Shown: piece after piece, positions 42,273 through 52,439 of the stretch
How positions within the stretch are numbered: the first letter of the stretch is position 1
How the letters are laid out: every line of letters starts with the position of its first letter
From: Erinaceus europaeus
Taxonomy: Eukaryota; Chordata; Mammalia; Eulipotyphla; Erinaceidae
DNA length: 64,000 bases
Reading direction: 5' to 3'
Assembly: GCF_950295315.1 (NCBI RefSeq)
Contig: NC_080179.1
Coordinates: 67,077,961-67,141,960, forward strand
Translations under genes and position numbers: made by a program
The notes under the pieces: model-generated
Database searches by the model: none
Seen by the model: the letters and a program-made list of their open reading frames with translations, nothing else
Told to the model about the DNA's origin: nothing

Positions 42273-42495
42273 TGGCTAATATTTATCAAGCCTCTTCTAT
42301 ACCAGGCAGAACTCCATGTGGTTTATAGTGATCAGTTTACTTAGTCCTCCAACAATCCTATACAAAATTTATAATTATTCCCATTTCACAGCTCAGGGAA
42401 GAGAGACAAACTGATGTGAACAAAGTTAGCGGGCTAGTAGGGAATTTAGGTGACCTAATGACAGAGCCCATGATCTTAAGATCTATAACATACTT
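42273..42495 (+). repeat. MIR element
   Basis: TATTTATCAAGCCTCTTCTATACC, TATAATTATTCCCATTTCACAG, GTGAACAAAGTTAGCGGGC and CAGAGCCCATGATC follow MIR order. Confidence 0.75.
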
Positions 42496-42524
42496 ACTAT
42501 TAAATTTACAATGAAGAGCAAAAT

Positions 42525-42728
42525 TTTATTTATTTATTTACTTAGATTTTATAGAACAAAAAATAAATTGAAATTGGAGAGAGAGAGAGTGCAAGACATC
42601 TGAAGCACTGCTTCACTACTCATGAAGCTTTCTCCCTGCAGGTAGAGACTGGGGTGAGGGGGGATTGAACCTGGAACTTTGTGCATGGTAACATGTACTG
42701 TCAACCAAGTGCATCACTTTTGGGCCCC
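42525..42728 (-). mobile_element. SINE-B
   Basis: Inverted tail (TTTATTTATTTACTTAG), CATGAAGCTTTCTCCCTGC, GGATTGAACCTGGAAC and CAACCAAGTGCATCAC head. Confidence 0.88.
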
Positions 42729-42739
42729 TAAATTTTTTA

Positions 42740-43330
42740 AAGATTGTAAATCAAGGGCCAGTGGACCGCTATTATGGTAAAATCTGTCCAGGTCCACTAG
42801 ACATCTTAGGCATTCTTAATTGCAAATATGAAAAAAATGCGGTGAGATTCTGGATCCCAGGATTCTCAGAAGTTTCCAAACTGAAGGAGTTTGATGGGAG
42901 CTGAAGGCCTTGGAAGCCGAGAAAGTGCCACTTGCCAAGAGGAGATCTGTGACAATGTGTGCAAACTTCAACAGCACCTGCCCTGTCACAGTCCTTGGAG
43001 CCTGGAAGTGGCTGCCCTTCACTGCCAAATCCCACACAAATTTCTCTCGTGAAACCATATAGCCGAATAGCCCAGAACCATATGGGGAGAGAACTTGGAA
43101 AAATTTCGATGGTATAAAACCATCAAACCACGTTAGCACTTCCACTGTGAATGAACTAAAAGTTGTGTTTAAAATGGGAAAGTATGAAATAAAATGAGTG
43201 GCTAGAACTTTCAAGTGCTCTGTAGTGAAAAATACTGAGAGATGTTAGAAAATTCACGTCCGTAAGTTCCTGGCAATGGGAATCATTGTTCTATTTTGGA
43301 GTCACTCCTATTATGGGGCTGTAAGAAACC
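42740..43330. other. Unexplained GC-moderate segment with long antisense frame
   Basis: Minus frames of 132 codons (42816-43214) and 87 codons (42772-43035) overlap here. Codon pattern is richer in GC than the neighbours. Plus-strand reading also shows peptide-like stretches (EPYGERTWKNFDGIKPS at about 43076-43126) broken by stops, suggesting a possible processed pseudogene on the plus strand. I cannot name a parent. Confidence 0.25.
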
Positions 43331-43448
43331 ATAAACACTTTTTTACCTATTTAACCCTGATATTTTTTGCTTAAAAAGACGTAACATTTGGTTTCTCTTA
43401 GCATGTCACTCGGGTATATTCTGGTTTGGTTGTAGAAATTCAACCCAG

Positions 43449-43730
43449 CGAGTCGGGCTGTAGTGCAACGGGTTAAGCACAGGTGGCGCAAAGCACAAGA
43501 ACCGGCATAACGATCCCGGTTCGAGCCCTGGCTCCCCACCTGCAGGGGAGTCACTTCACAAGTGGTGAAGCAGGTATGCAGGTGTCTATCTTTCTCTCCC
43601 CCTCTCTGTCTTCCCCCTCCTCTCTCCATTTCTCTCTGTCCTATCCAACAACAATGACAACAATAATAACTATAATAATAAAACAACAAGGGCAACAAAA
43701 GGGAATAAATAAATATTTTTTAAAAAAAAG
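43449..43730 (+). mobile_element. SINE-A, complete
   Basis: CGAGTCGGGCTGTAGTGC head, GGTTCGAGCCCTGG box B. A perfect TTCAACCCAG duplication lies at 43439-43448 and 43731-43740. Confidence 0.95.
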
Positions 43731-43801
43731 TTCAACCCAGCTTATGCTGACCTGTTAACGTTTCAATTTAAAAAAAAAAAAGTTTTTTAAGAGAAAATCT
43801 A

Positions 43802-43995
43802 GGGGCTGGGTGGTGGTGCACCTGGCTGAGCACACATGTTACAGTGCACAAGGACCCAAGTTCAAGCCCTCAGTCCCCACCCTCAGGAGGAAAACTTCAC
43901 AAGTGATGAAAGAGTGCTGCAGGTGTCTCTCTGTCTCTCACCCTGTCGTCCCCTTTCCTCTCGATTTCTGGGTGTCTCTAAATATAAATTACAAG
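43802..43995 (+). mobile_element. SINE-B
   Basis: GGGGCTGGGTGGTGGTGCACC head, AAGTTCAAGCCCTC box B, CTCTCGATTTCTGGGTGTC body. Confidence 0.9.
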
Positions 43996-44297
43996 CAATT
44001 TTAAAATATTTTTAAAAAATAAAAATAAAGAGGGAAATTATTGACTCATTTACCTGAAAATAAAAAATGGTTCTTACGTCAAGCACAGCTAGACTCAAAG
44101 TTACAAATAGTATCATTAGAGCTCATACTACATATCTCTCAGATATGCAAGTGTCTGCTCCCCTGTAGAAGTAAAGTTAATGTTTTTTCTACTCCAAATG
44201 AATCCTTTCCACATGTGAGAAAATATAAATGCCAAAGTCTCCAAAAGTACACCTTTAGATCTTCAAATGCAGAAAATAAAGAAGCTTTTTCTCTCCT

Positions 44298-44299
<2 letters not shown>

Positions 44300-44333
<34 letters not shown>
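44300..44333 (+). repeat. (CA)n microsatellite
   Basis: About 17 perfect units. No SINE tail is attached, unlike the array at 54.5 kb. Confidence 0.97.
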
Positions 44334-44337
<4 letters not shown>

Positions 44338-45394
44338 AGGAATTCAAATTGCATTGTCCGGATCATATTCCCACTATTAGTCCCAAATAGTCTAAGAAGG
44401 ATGAGATCCATGATTGAACAGGTCTGGTTTCCTGCCCACTCTTGCAGCAAAAGCTGGCATGACTCTAGAGCTGTCATTTCCCCCAAAGCTTCTAAGATGA
44501 AGGAGGCACCATTCATCCAATAACACAGAGGTTCTGGTCACATGTAAGTGACTGGTATTTCATGCAAATTTAATTTGAAGCAAAGAATTATAAGAACACT
44601 GTTAGTTGAGAAAGATAAGATGATAAAGTTGTATTATTATTCTTTTCCTTTTTCTAGATATTTCTCATAGTCACAAAAGAAGGACAATTATTAGTTTTCT
44701 GATGAGAGTAGGAATTTTTTTAAAAAATGAAATGAAAAATAGAACATATCGTCAATAGAACCAAATGCAGTTTTCTACAGATCATGTTGACCTGTTGCTG
44801 TCTCAATTTGAAAATACATTTTAAAAAATGCCACCAAATAAATTTTATAGCTGGCTTTGGCTTTGAGGAATCTCATGTCCAGCAGATTTTCTGTAACAGT
44901 TTTTCTTTGCTTACCTATTGGCCATTCACAGCTTATATATTTTTAACACCTTAAAGGAAAATGAAAGAATCTTTAATAATGGTGGGATCTTCCTGATAAT
45001 GAAGAATGACCTCTAATTGTAGTGGATTTTGTTTTCAGGTAAATTGGTAAAAGCTACTTTTTATAGCTTGACTTAAAATTATTTTTCTTAATGGCTTTAT
45101 TTCCAGGAATAATGTGAATCCTTATGTAGTGACATGGAAATTGTTTCACAGTTCAGATTTTTAAAAGATTTATTCATTCATTCAATTCTTCACTGTGTTT
45201 AAGAGCCTATTGTCATAAACTGAGCTAAGCATTAACAATGCCAAAGAGAATAAGACCCACCTTTGCTATGGAGAAGTTCTCATTGTGGCAGAGGAAACCT
45301 CAAGTATTAGTCTGAAATTGCTGCATAAAATAATCTGCTTTATCCATAATATTTTATCATTTGATATGTTTCATTATCTTAATACAATTCTATG
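44334..45394. other. Mostly unrecognised
   Basis: 45170-45300 resembles an ancient mammalian repeat (TTATTCATTCATTCAATTC, CAATGCCAAAGAGAATAAGAC). The rest is AT-rich without features. Confidence 0.35.
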
Positions 45395-45538
45395 GAAGGA
45401 AGGAGACACTTAGCATCACTGCACCATCCATGGAACTCCCCAGGTGTCATTCATGAAGGTCCCATGTGGTGTCAGGGCTTAAACACAGGGCCTTTCGTAT
45501 AGTAAGGCTTGCTCTCTAGTGGATGAGACAACTCCTGG
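45395..45538 (-). repeat. Old tRNA-like SINE
   Basis: Antisense signature: GTGTCAGGGCTTAAACACAGGG in the box B place and CTAGTGGATGAGACAACTCC at the head. Confidence 0.45.
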
Positions 45539-45552
45539 TCACTTTTTAAAAA

Positions 45553-47666
45553 ATTTATTTTATTTTATATTTATAAAAAAGGAAACATTGACAAAAAACA
45601 GAGGATAAGAGGGGTACAATTCCACACAATTCCCACCACCAGAACTCCATATCCCATCCCCTCCCCCTGATAGCTTTCCTATTCATTATCCCTCTGGGAG
45701 TATGGACCCAAGGTCATTGTGGGATGCAGAAGGTAGAAGGTCTGGATTCTGTAATTGCTTCCCCGCTGAACATGGGCATTGACAGTTCGATCCATACTCC
45801 CAGCCTGCCTCTCTCTTTCCCTAGTGGGGTGGGGCTATGGGGACTCGAAGCTCCAGGACGTATTAGTGGGGTCGTCTGTCCAGGGAAGTCTAGTTGGCAT
45901 TATGGTAGCATCTGGAACCTCTTGGCTGAAAAAAGAGTTAATATATAAAGCTGTTGTTAAAATTCAGGGCTCCAGCAGGCAGGGCTAGCTTCGCGACGGT
46001 GAATAGAGGCTTGAGGACACGCGGCTAGGCCGGGAAGCTATATTTCTTTATTCACAAACAACAATTCATAAACTAACCCAAACTAATCACCACACAGATC
46101 TGTCCTGCATCCTTCTCCTCCTGCGACTCCGCCAGAACTCTCCAAATCTGTAGGGGTTCCGGGGGCGGGGAGAAGAGGGCCCTCGAAACTAGCAGGGGCC
46201 ATACCACAATCTCCCAGAGGCGGGGGCGGGGGTGAGACAAAACCAATGTGAAGCATATAACATAAAGCCAAACAAGTTGTTGAACCTAAAGGCTGGAATA
46301 GTTCAGATGAAGAGTTGGGGGGGTCTCAGTTTTGTAGATAGCTAGCAGGCTTATTTTAGATATATTCCAAAAGGCCCATGACTATACTATTTTGTTTGTT
46401 TGTTTCTAAGCCTGAAATCTGACATGCAGGTGGATCCAAGTTATTGTCTGGGGAGATAATGTCATGGCTGCATAAAGGACCAGAAAGCTGGATCAGGGAA
46501 GAGAGTAGCTCCCAAATATGGGAAAGGTGTATAAATATTGTTGACTGTAAACCCCATTGCTTTGATGTGATCTGAGGCCCACATTCAGCTTAGGATCCTA
46601 TGTGACCTCTGTAGGTCTGAGCTCACATTCTGTGATCATAAGTAGGAACGTTCCAAGCTGCCCCAATTTTAGGACCCATCTTACTCAGGTGGAACATAGA
46701 GTATGTTGTCTATCCTCCCTTCAGAGGATGGAACACTCTACCATTGTTGATCCACATTGAGGGCAAGGTCCTATGGGGGTCCATAAAGGGGTCTGTTTTG
46801 TTGTTTGTGATACAGATGACCAGTGACATTGGGGATAGGGGTTTATTCGAGGTCTAGGCCCATCATGTCTGTTTGGGAATCTCAGCACTCCCTGAATAGG
46901 GCCCCAGCTGATGGGCCCTGATAGTGACTAAAGAGTCATCATTAAAGTATGCCAGTCTCTTGCCCTTATTCAGCTTTTGCAGTCTTTACTTTGATATGGT
47001 TAGCTTTGGAGTGAGTTAAGGAAGTGAAATAGGAAGTAGGTGAAGAGGGTATCTAAGTCTAAGTAGACACTATTTCATTAGGAACTTTATACTGACTCAT
47101 TGCAGACTGTTGTGTATTTTGCTTTCAGGTATATATTTTGCCATAATTTATGGATATGTGTGAACATATGCTCTATCTCTTGCGACCTGGTCTATATCTA
47201 GGTTTTGGGACTTTGTTATGAAGTGAACCACCTGAAATGGAATTAGAGAATCCTATGAAAGGAAAGATCTCACCTGCATAATGAGGGTAAAGGGTTAACA
47301 TTCCACGCTTGACATCTCTGGACACAGTCTGAAGTGAAGCATGCTGAGGTGGCACTCATTGCATTCATTAGGTTGGGATAGGCAGATGCAATATCATTTG
47401 GTATGAATTGAGAGAAGCATGCAGGAAAGTGAGCCCCACCCTAGAGGTCCCAGGACTGGGGGAAATGTAGACTCTATAAAGGAAACAGGAGTTTCCTGCT
47501 GTCTTAGGGTTTAAGAAGGCAATAGATAGTTGTTGCTGTAATCACATTATTTAGCAATTGGGTAAGCTTTGAAAAGTCCCTTTGTTAGGATTTGCTGTAT
47601 CATACACAACATCATCATAATTTATGTCCTTTGACATTATTTGTATATAGCTATGCCACCCTCCTA
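45553..47666 (-). mobile_element. Family F retroposon, copy D (longest), split by LTR1
   Basis: About 1.8 kb of F after removing the LTR. In sense it starts GACTAGGAGGGTGGCATAGC and ends in a T/A-rich tail at 45553. GTCA(C/A)TTTTTAAAAA flanks it at 45538-45552 and 47667-47681. It carries the whole middle region that copies A and B lack. No frame longer than about 75 codons exists, so the family looks nonautonomous. A pyrimidine tract followed by CAG precedes CCAAGAGGTTCCAG in sense (about 45925), like a splice acceptor. Confidence 0.82.
45952..46262 (-). mobile_element. Solo LTR (LTR1 type)
   Basis: A 311-bp LTR starts TGTTGTTAAAATTC and ends ATATAACA on the plus strand. A perfect 6-bp duplication, TAAAGC, sits at 45946-45951 and 46263-46268. 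In sense it shares GTTTATGAATTGTTG and GAATAAAGAAATATAGC with the LTR at 650-1039, but has a shorter and different U3. Confidence 0.92.
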
Positions 47667-47701
47667 GTCAATTTTTAAAAATGTTAAAAAAACTGTTTTT
47701 C

Positions 47702-47900
47702 GGGGGTCAGCTGGTGGCACACCTGGTTGAGCACACATGTTACAATACACAAGGACCCAGATTCGAGCCCCCAGTCCCCATCTGCATGGGAAAATCTTTG
47801 CCAAGTGGTGAAACAGAGATGCAGGTGTCTCTATGTCTCTCTCCCTCTCTATCTCCCCCTTCTCTCTTGATTTCTCTCTGTCTATCCAATAAACAATTTA
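47702..47900 (+). mobile_element. SINE-B
   Basis: GGGGGTCAGCTGGTGGCACACC head, AGATTCGAGCCCCC box B, CTATCCAATAAACAATTT end. Confidence 0.9.
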
Positions 47901-48892
47901 GATTATAGTATTTTAAGTAGTAGTAATCTATGTTTAGCATTACCCCTTCATGAGTATATTATAGGTGAATTCCCCCAATCACTCTTTTTATATGACCACA
48001 TAATATCTTGAGACAAAAAAAAAAAAAGTTCTAACCTCAACAAGTTGTCTCTTTATACAGTCAAAAGTAGTATAGTTCATATATCTTTGCACTGTTCATA
48101 TTTCTTTATCTTCACTTTTTCTTTGGACGTATTTTCATCTTAGGAATATATAGCAGTGTAATATCTTTTCAAATTATGCCTTTGGAAGAACTCATAAAGC
48201 TTGAGAACTACAAATTCTAATCAATTAAGAATCTGTATAATTTACCAGAAATAATAATTGCTGCTAGTTGTTGAAGATATGTAGCATTTTTTCAAAGATG
48301 TTCTAGCAAACTTTCTCATTACAATATTATAAAACTCAGTGATCCTAGTTGAGACATTAAGGCCTATTATCAAAAAGATAACTGAGTTTTTCTCACATTA
48401 GATGTCAAGGTGGAAGAGTTTGAGTGTCTAGTCTTATTTCACACTGTGTCTTTTTCATTTACTTTCTTAATGCATTCAAAAGTTGTTAAAATTTCTTATA
48501 TAAAAATATGATTGATTGTTACAGTGACAGTAATTGCATTTTAGCAAAAGTAACCATTATAGTAATTTTCTTCAAGGAAGAGAAATCTAACTAACTAAAG
48601 TAGCTAGTTACTTCCTCACACATTAACGTTGAAATTTTTTAACATAAAAATACTTGATAAGGAAAGTACAGGTTGAAGAGCATAAAATGGCATGCAATAT
48701 TTATAAAACGACCTCCATTATGTGATTCACAGTTTTCTGTAGCTCATAATCATAAATTAAGTGAAACAAAATATAGCAAGAAATTAAAATGATTGTAATG
48801 ATCAGTAAATTAAACTAAATCCTGAACCTTTTTTTAAAAATAACTCTCAAATATCTCTTATTTTCATTTTTTTAAAGCAAGAAGTCACTTTT
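47901..48892. other. No recognised element
   Basis: About 1 kb of very AT-rich single-copy DNA. Confidence 0.4.
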
Positions 48893-49027
48893 TAAATTTT
48901 ATTTATGTATTACCAGAGCACTACTCAGCTCTGGCATATAGTGGTGTAGAGGATTGAACATAGGACTTCTTCTGGGGCCTTAGGCATGAAAGTCTCTTTG
49001 CATAACCACTATGCTGTCTCCCAGCCC
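48893..49027 (-). mobile_element. SINE-D
   Basis: TTACCAGAGCACTACTCAGC, GAGGATTGAACATAGGAC and CACTATGCTGTCTCCCAGCCC. Confidence 0.88.
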
Positions 49028-49115
49028 TTATTTCCATTTCTAAAGTACAGGGAGTAGTGAATTCCCTGCAACCAAGAAGATTTATCATAGCATGCCCTTA
49101 AAAGATAAAATCAAA

Positions 49116-49474
49116 GGGGCCAGGCTGTAGCACAGCGGGTTAAACACACATGGCGGCGAAGCACAAGGACCGGCATAAGGATCCCGGTTAGAGGCCCTGT
49201 TCCCCACCTGCAGCGGGGGTCGCTTCACAGGCGGTGAAGCTGGTCTGCAGGTGTCTATTTTTCTCTGCCCCTCACTGTCTTGCCCCCTCTCTCTATTCCT
49301 CTCTGTCCTATCCAACAACAACGACATCAAATCAATAACAACAATAATAATAACCACAACGACGATAAAACAACAAGGGCAACAAAAGGGGAAAATAAAA
49401 TAGCCTCCAAGAAGCAGTGGATTCATAGTGCAAGCACTGAGCCCCAGTGATAACCCTGGAGGCAAAAAGAAAAC
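49116..49474 (+). mobile_element. SINE-A, long form, complete
   Basis: The clearest complete long-form copy: head GGGGCCAGGCTGTAGCAC, box B changed to GGTTAGAGGCCC, CAACAACAACGACATC, then the extra block TAGCCTCCAAGAAGCAGTGG to AACCCTGGAGGCAAAAAG. A perfect AAAGATAAAATCAAA duplication lies at 49101-49115 and 49475-49489. This proves that the extra block is part of the retroposed unit. Confidence 0.95.
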
Positions 49475-49489
49475 AAAGATAAAATCAAA

Positions 49490-50046
49490 TGAATACATGA
49501 AGATTTTATGACAAATATCTGCTCAACTCTGGCTTATGGTGGGCCTGGGGATTGACTATAGGACCCCAGAAAAAGGAAATATCCAGGCGCATACATGTGC
49601 AAAGGGTAATACTGCATATGATACAAACTTCTGCCTGTCAAATCCCAAATGAAATAGCATCAGCATTTAATTTCGTGTATTCCACTGCACACCTGAATAC
49701 TAATTAGCAACTAAAATAGGAAATGTGTGGTGCTGCATGTATTGGAAAAATCTCAGTTCTGTCTTCTTCAGACACCAGCTATTTAACATGAATTGCTGCT
49801 ACTGAGAAGAGCTGCTTTTTCATTTTTACAGTTTCCGTTTGAAGATTATTTTTTCTTATGATTGAAAGCATTATACTAATTTCAAAATCAATCAAAAGTT
49901 GCTAGAAGGTGAGCTAAGTTTGGATCAGTATTTTCTGATATTTATTGCGAACAATATATAGGCGGTAACTGCCGTGAAGGCTTTAGAGTTGGTATGCAAG
50001 TAGATGCACAGTGACTCAAGATAAACTCAATCGATAGACTCAACTC
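49490..50046. other. Mostly unrecognised, SINE-D scrap
   Basis: 49520-49570 (CTGCTCAACTCTGGCTTATGG) is a short antisense SINE-D remnant. The remainder is AT-rich. Confidence 0.45.
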
Positions 50047-50057
50047 AAATGCTTCAT

Positions 50058-50337
50058 ATTTATTTATTTATTTATTCATTCCCTTTTGTTGCCCTTGTTG
50101 TTTTATTGTTGTAGTTATTATTGATGTCGTTGTTGTTGAATAAGACAGAGAGAAATGGAGAGAGGAGGGGAAGACAGAGAGGGGGAGAGAAAAAGAGACA
50201 CCTGCAGACCTGCTTCACCGCCTGTGAAGCGACTCCCCTGCAGGTGGGGAGCCGGGGGGCCTCGAACCGGGATCCTTTAGCTGTTCCTTGCTTTGCACCT
50301 CCTGCGCTTAACCTGCTACACTACCACCCGGCTCCCA
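50058..50337 (-). mobile_element. SINE-A, complete
   Basis: (TTTA)n tail to inverted head CTACCACCCGGCTCCC. AAATGCTTCAT is duplicated at 50047-50057 and 50338-50348. Confidence 0.95.
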
Positions 50338-50430
50338 AAATGCTTCATTTTTAAAGTTCACAAAGAATACTGGTATTTAACCCTGTTTTTGAAATGAATG
50401 CCAGAACTGTTAAAGAAAGGTTTATTCTGA

Positions 50431-50680
50431 GGGGCCGGGTGGTGGCATACCTGGTTAAGTGTACATATTACAAGCACAAGGACCCAGGTTCAAGCCCAAG
50501 TCCCCTAACTGAAGGGGGTGGGCACAAGGTGTAGAGGGAACACAAGGAATGGGGGGGGGCTCAGAAGCAGTGAAGCAATGCTGCAGGTGTCTCTCTTTTT
50601 CTTTCTCTATCTCTAATTCTCCCCTCCCTCTCCTCTCAATTTCTTTCTGGCTCTGTTCAAAATAAATAAATAAATAATGA
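50431..50680 (+). mobile_element. SINE-B with G-rich insertion
   Basis: GAGGGGCCGGGTGGTGGCATACC head, and a ATAAATAAATAAATAATG tail. An extra segment of about 45 bp (GGGCACAAGGTGTAGAGGG and a G9 run) lies before GAAGCAGTGAAGC. Confidence 0.88.
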
Positions 50681-50809
50681 TTATGAAGATTGAGATGGGA
50701 GGAAAGGGTGTTTAAACTTCTTAATTTATTTCCCTGGTCACTACCTTTATCTCTCTTCATCTCCATTCCTTTGTTAGTCTTTATATTTACTATTATTTTT
50801 TATATCTTC

Positions 50810-50964
50810 TTTATTTTTTTATTGAGTAGAGACAGAAAGTTTGAGAGGAAAAGGGAAGATAGAGAGGGACAGAAAGAGAGACACACGCAGCACTGCTTCA
50901 AGGGTCATGAAATTTCCCCCTGCAAGTACTGTGTGTTCAACCAGGTGTGTCACTATCTGACCCC
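50810..50964 (-). mobile_element. SINE-B, diverged
   Basis: GACAGAAAGTTTGAGAGG, GCACTGCTTCAAGGGTCATG and CAACCAGGTGTGTCACTATC. Confidence 0.8.
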
Positions 50965-50974
50965 TCCTGCTTTT

Positions 50975-51172
50975 AAAAATATTTTATTTAATTTATTTTA
51001 ATGAGAAAGAGAGAGAAGGGAAAGAAGGAAGGAAGGAAGGAAGGTAGGTAGGATGGCAGGTCAGAGCACTACTCAGCTCTGGTTTATGGTGGTGCTGGGA
51101 ATTAAACCTGGGACTTCAGAGCCTCAAGCATGAGAGTCCTTTGCATAACCATTATGCTGACTCCCCAGCCCT
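50975..51172 (-). mobile_element. SINE-D with (GGAA)n tail
   Basis: The SINE-D (GTCAGAGCACTACTCAGC to ATTATGCTGACTCCCCAGCCC) is joined to a GAAGGAAGGAAGGAAGG and GGTAGGTAGG tract at about 51020-51055, probably grown from its tail. Confidence 0.85.
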
Positions 51173-51199
51173 CCCATTATTTTTTGTCTGTTTGCTTGC

Positions 51200-51385
51200 T
51201 TGCTTTTAGTAAGGCCTGATCTTGTACATACAGTGCTGAGGATCCTAGGCCACTGCTCATGCTTTTTATGCTGGAGGAAGGGAAAAGGAAAAACAAAAAG
51301 AGAAAGAGGGGAGAATCATCAGAGCACCACTCCACCTTGTACATGGTAGGGTTTTTGCTCTACTGAGTGAGCTACTTCCCCACCC
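51200..51385 (-). repeat. Old SINE-like element
   Basis: CAGTGCTGAGGATCCTAGGCC, purine-rich middle and CTCTACTGAGTGAGCTACTTCCCC. Confidence 0.45.
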
Positions 51386-51414
51386 CAAACCTTTTTTAAA
51401 ATTAATTAGTTAAT

Positions 51415-51555
51415 TAATTATCAGTATTATTTTTTTAGATATAAATAGAAGGCAAAGGCAGAGAGTGAATGAAAGAGGCCACAGCTCCAAAGCTTCCTGG
51501 GTCATGCACATGGCAAAGCCATACACTATCCATGTGTGCTATTTTATGAGCCCAC
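51415..51555 (-). repeat. Old tRNA-like SINE
   Basis: CAGAGAGTGAATGAAAGAGG, GTCATGCACATGGCAAAGCC and CATGTGTGCTATTTTATGAGCCC. Confidence 0.45.
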
Positions 51556-51592
51556 AAGTCTTTGCATTTATTCTATTTTGTTTTTGTTTTTT

Positions 51593-51866
51593 TTAATATT
51601 TATTTTATTTATTTATTCCCTTTAGTTGCCCTTGTTGTTTTATTGTTGTAGTTATTATTGTTGTTGTTGTTGGATAGGACAGAGAGAAATGGAGAGAGGA
51701 GGGGAAGACAGAGAGGGGGAGAGAAAGACAGACACCTGCAGACCTGCTTCACCTCCTGGGAAGCGACTCCCCTGCAGGTGGGGAGCCCGGGTTGGAACCG
51801 GGATCCTTATGCCGGTCCTTGTGCTTTGTGCCACCTGCGCTTAACCCGCTGCTCTACAGCCCGACT
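51593..51866 (-). mobile_element. SINE-A, complete
   Basis: (TTTA)n tail, GGGTTGGAACCGGGATCC box B inverse and CTCTACAGCCCGACTCCC head. T/G-rich target runs on both sides obscure the duplication. Confidence 0.92.
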
Positions 51867-52040
51867 CCCTTTGTTTTGTTTTTTAACCAGAGCTAAGAGT
51901 CCCATGCTCTGCCAACTGAGCCAGCCAGGCTGGCGACTCAACTCTGATTTAAGATGGTGCTACATTGGACCCAGACCTGCAGAGCCTCAGCTATGAAAGT
52001 CTTTTTGCATAACCATTATGCTATCTCTCAGGCCTCATTT
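51867..52040 (-). mobile_element. SINE-D carrying a tRNA-Lys-like insertion
   Basis: SINE-D sequence is found at 51867-51893 (tail and CCAGAGC) and 51936-52040 (CTCAACTCTGATTTAAG to CATTATGCTATCTCTCAGG). Between them about 42 bp replace the usual three or four bases. Confidence 0.85.
51894..51930 (-). ncRNA. tRNA-Lys(CUU)-like 5-prime half
   Basis: On the minus strand 37 bases start GCCTGGCTGGCTCAGTTGG and end CATGGGACTCTTA. They contain the D arm, a box A-like stretch and the anticodon loop start. Compared from knowledge of mammalian tRNA-Lys-CUU they differ at about four positions and stop just after the anticodon. It is a fragment, not a tRNA gene: the T arm and box B are missing. Confidence 0.6.
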
Positions 52041-52206
52041 GTATTTTAAGTTAACATTTGCACTATTCTTTTACTGATTTTGGAGTCACTCTTGCAAATC
52101 TTCAACTTCCTTGAACCCTGGCTAGGGTCTCACTTATTAACAAAATATAAGGTAAACCGTAATTACAAGATAGTTACACTAGTTGACACCAAAATAAAAT
52201 GATTTA

Positions 52207-52410
52207 AGGGGTCAGGCAGTGGCACATCTTGTTAAGTGCTCACATTATAGTGCGCAAGGATGCAAGTGCAAGACCTGGTTCCCACCTGTAAGGGGAAAGC
52301 TTCATGAATGGTGAAACAGGGCTGCAAGTTGTCTTTTTCTCCCTCCTTCTCTACCTCCCCCTCCCCTCTTAGTTTCTCTGTCTTTATCCAGTAATAAACA
52401 AATAAAAATA
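52207..52410 (+). mobile_element. SINE-B
   Basis: GGGGTCAGGCAGTGGCACATC head, AGTGCAAGACCTGG box B, CCAGTAATAAACAAATAAAAATA end described in parts. Confidence 0.9.
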
Positions 52411-52439
52411 TTTTTTAAAAATAATTCAAAGAGATGAAG

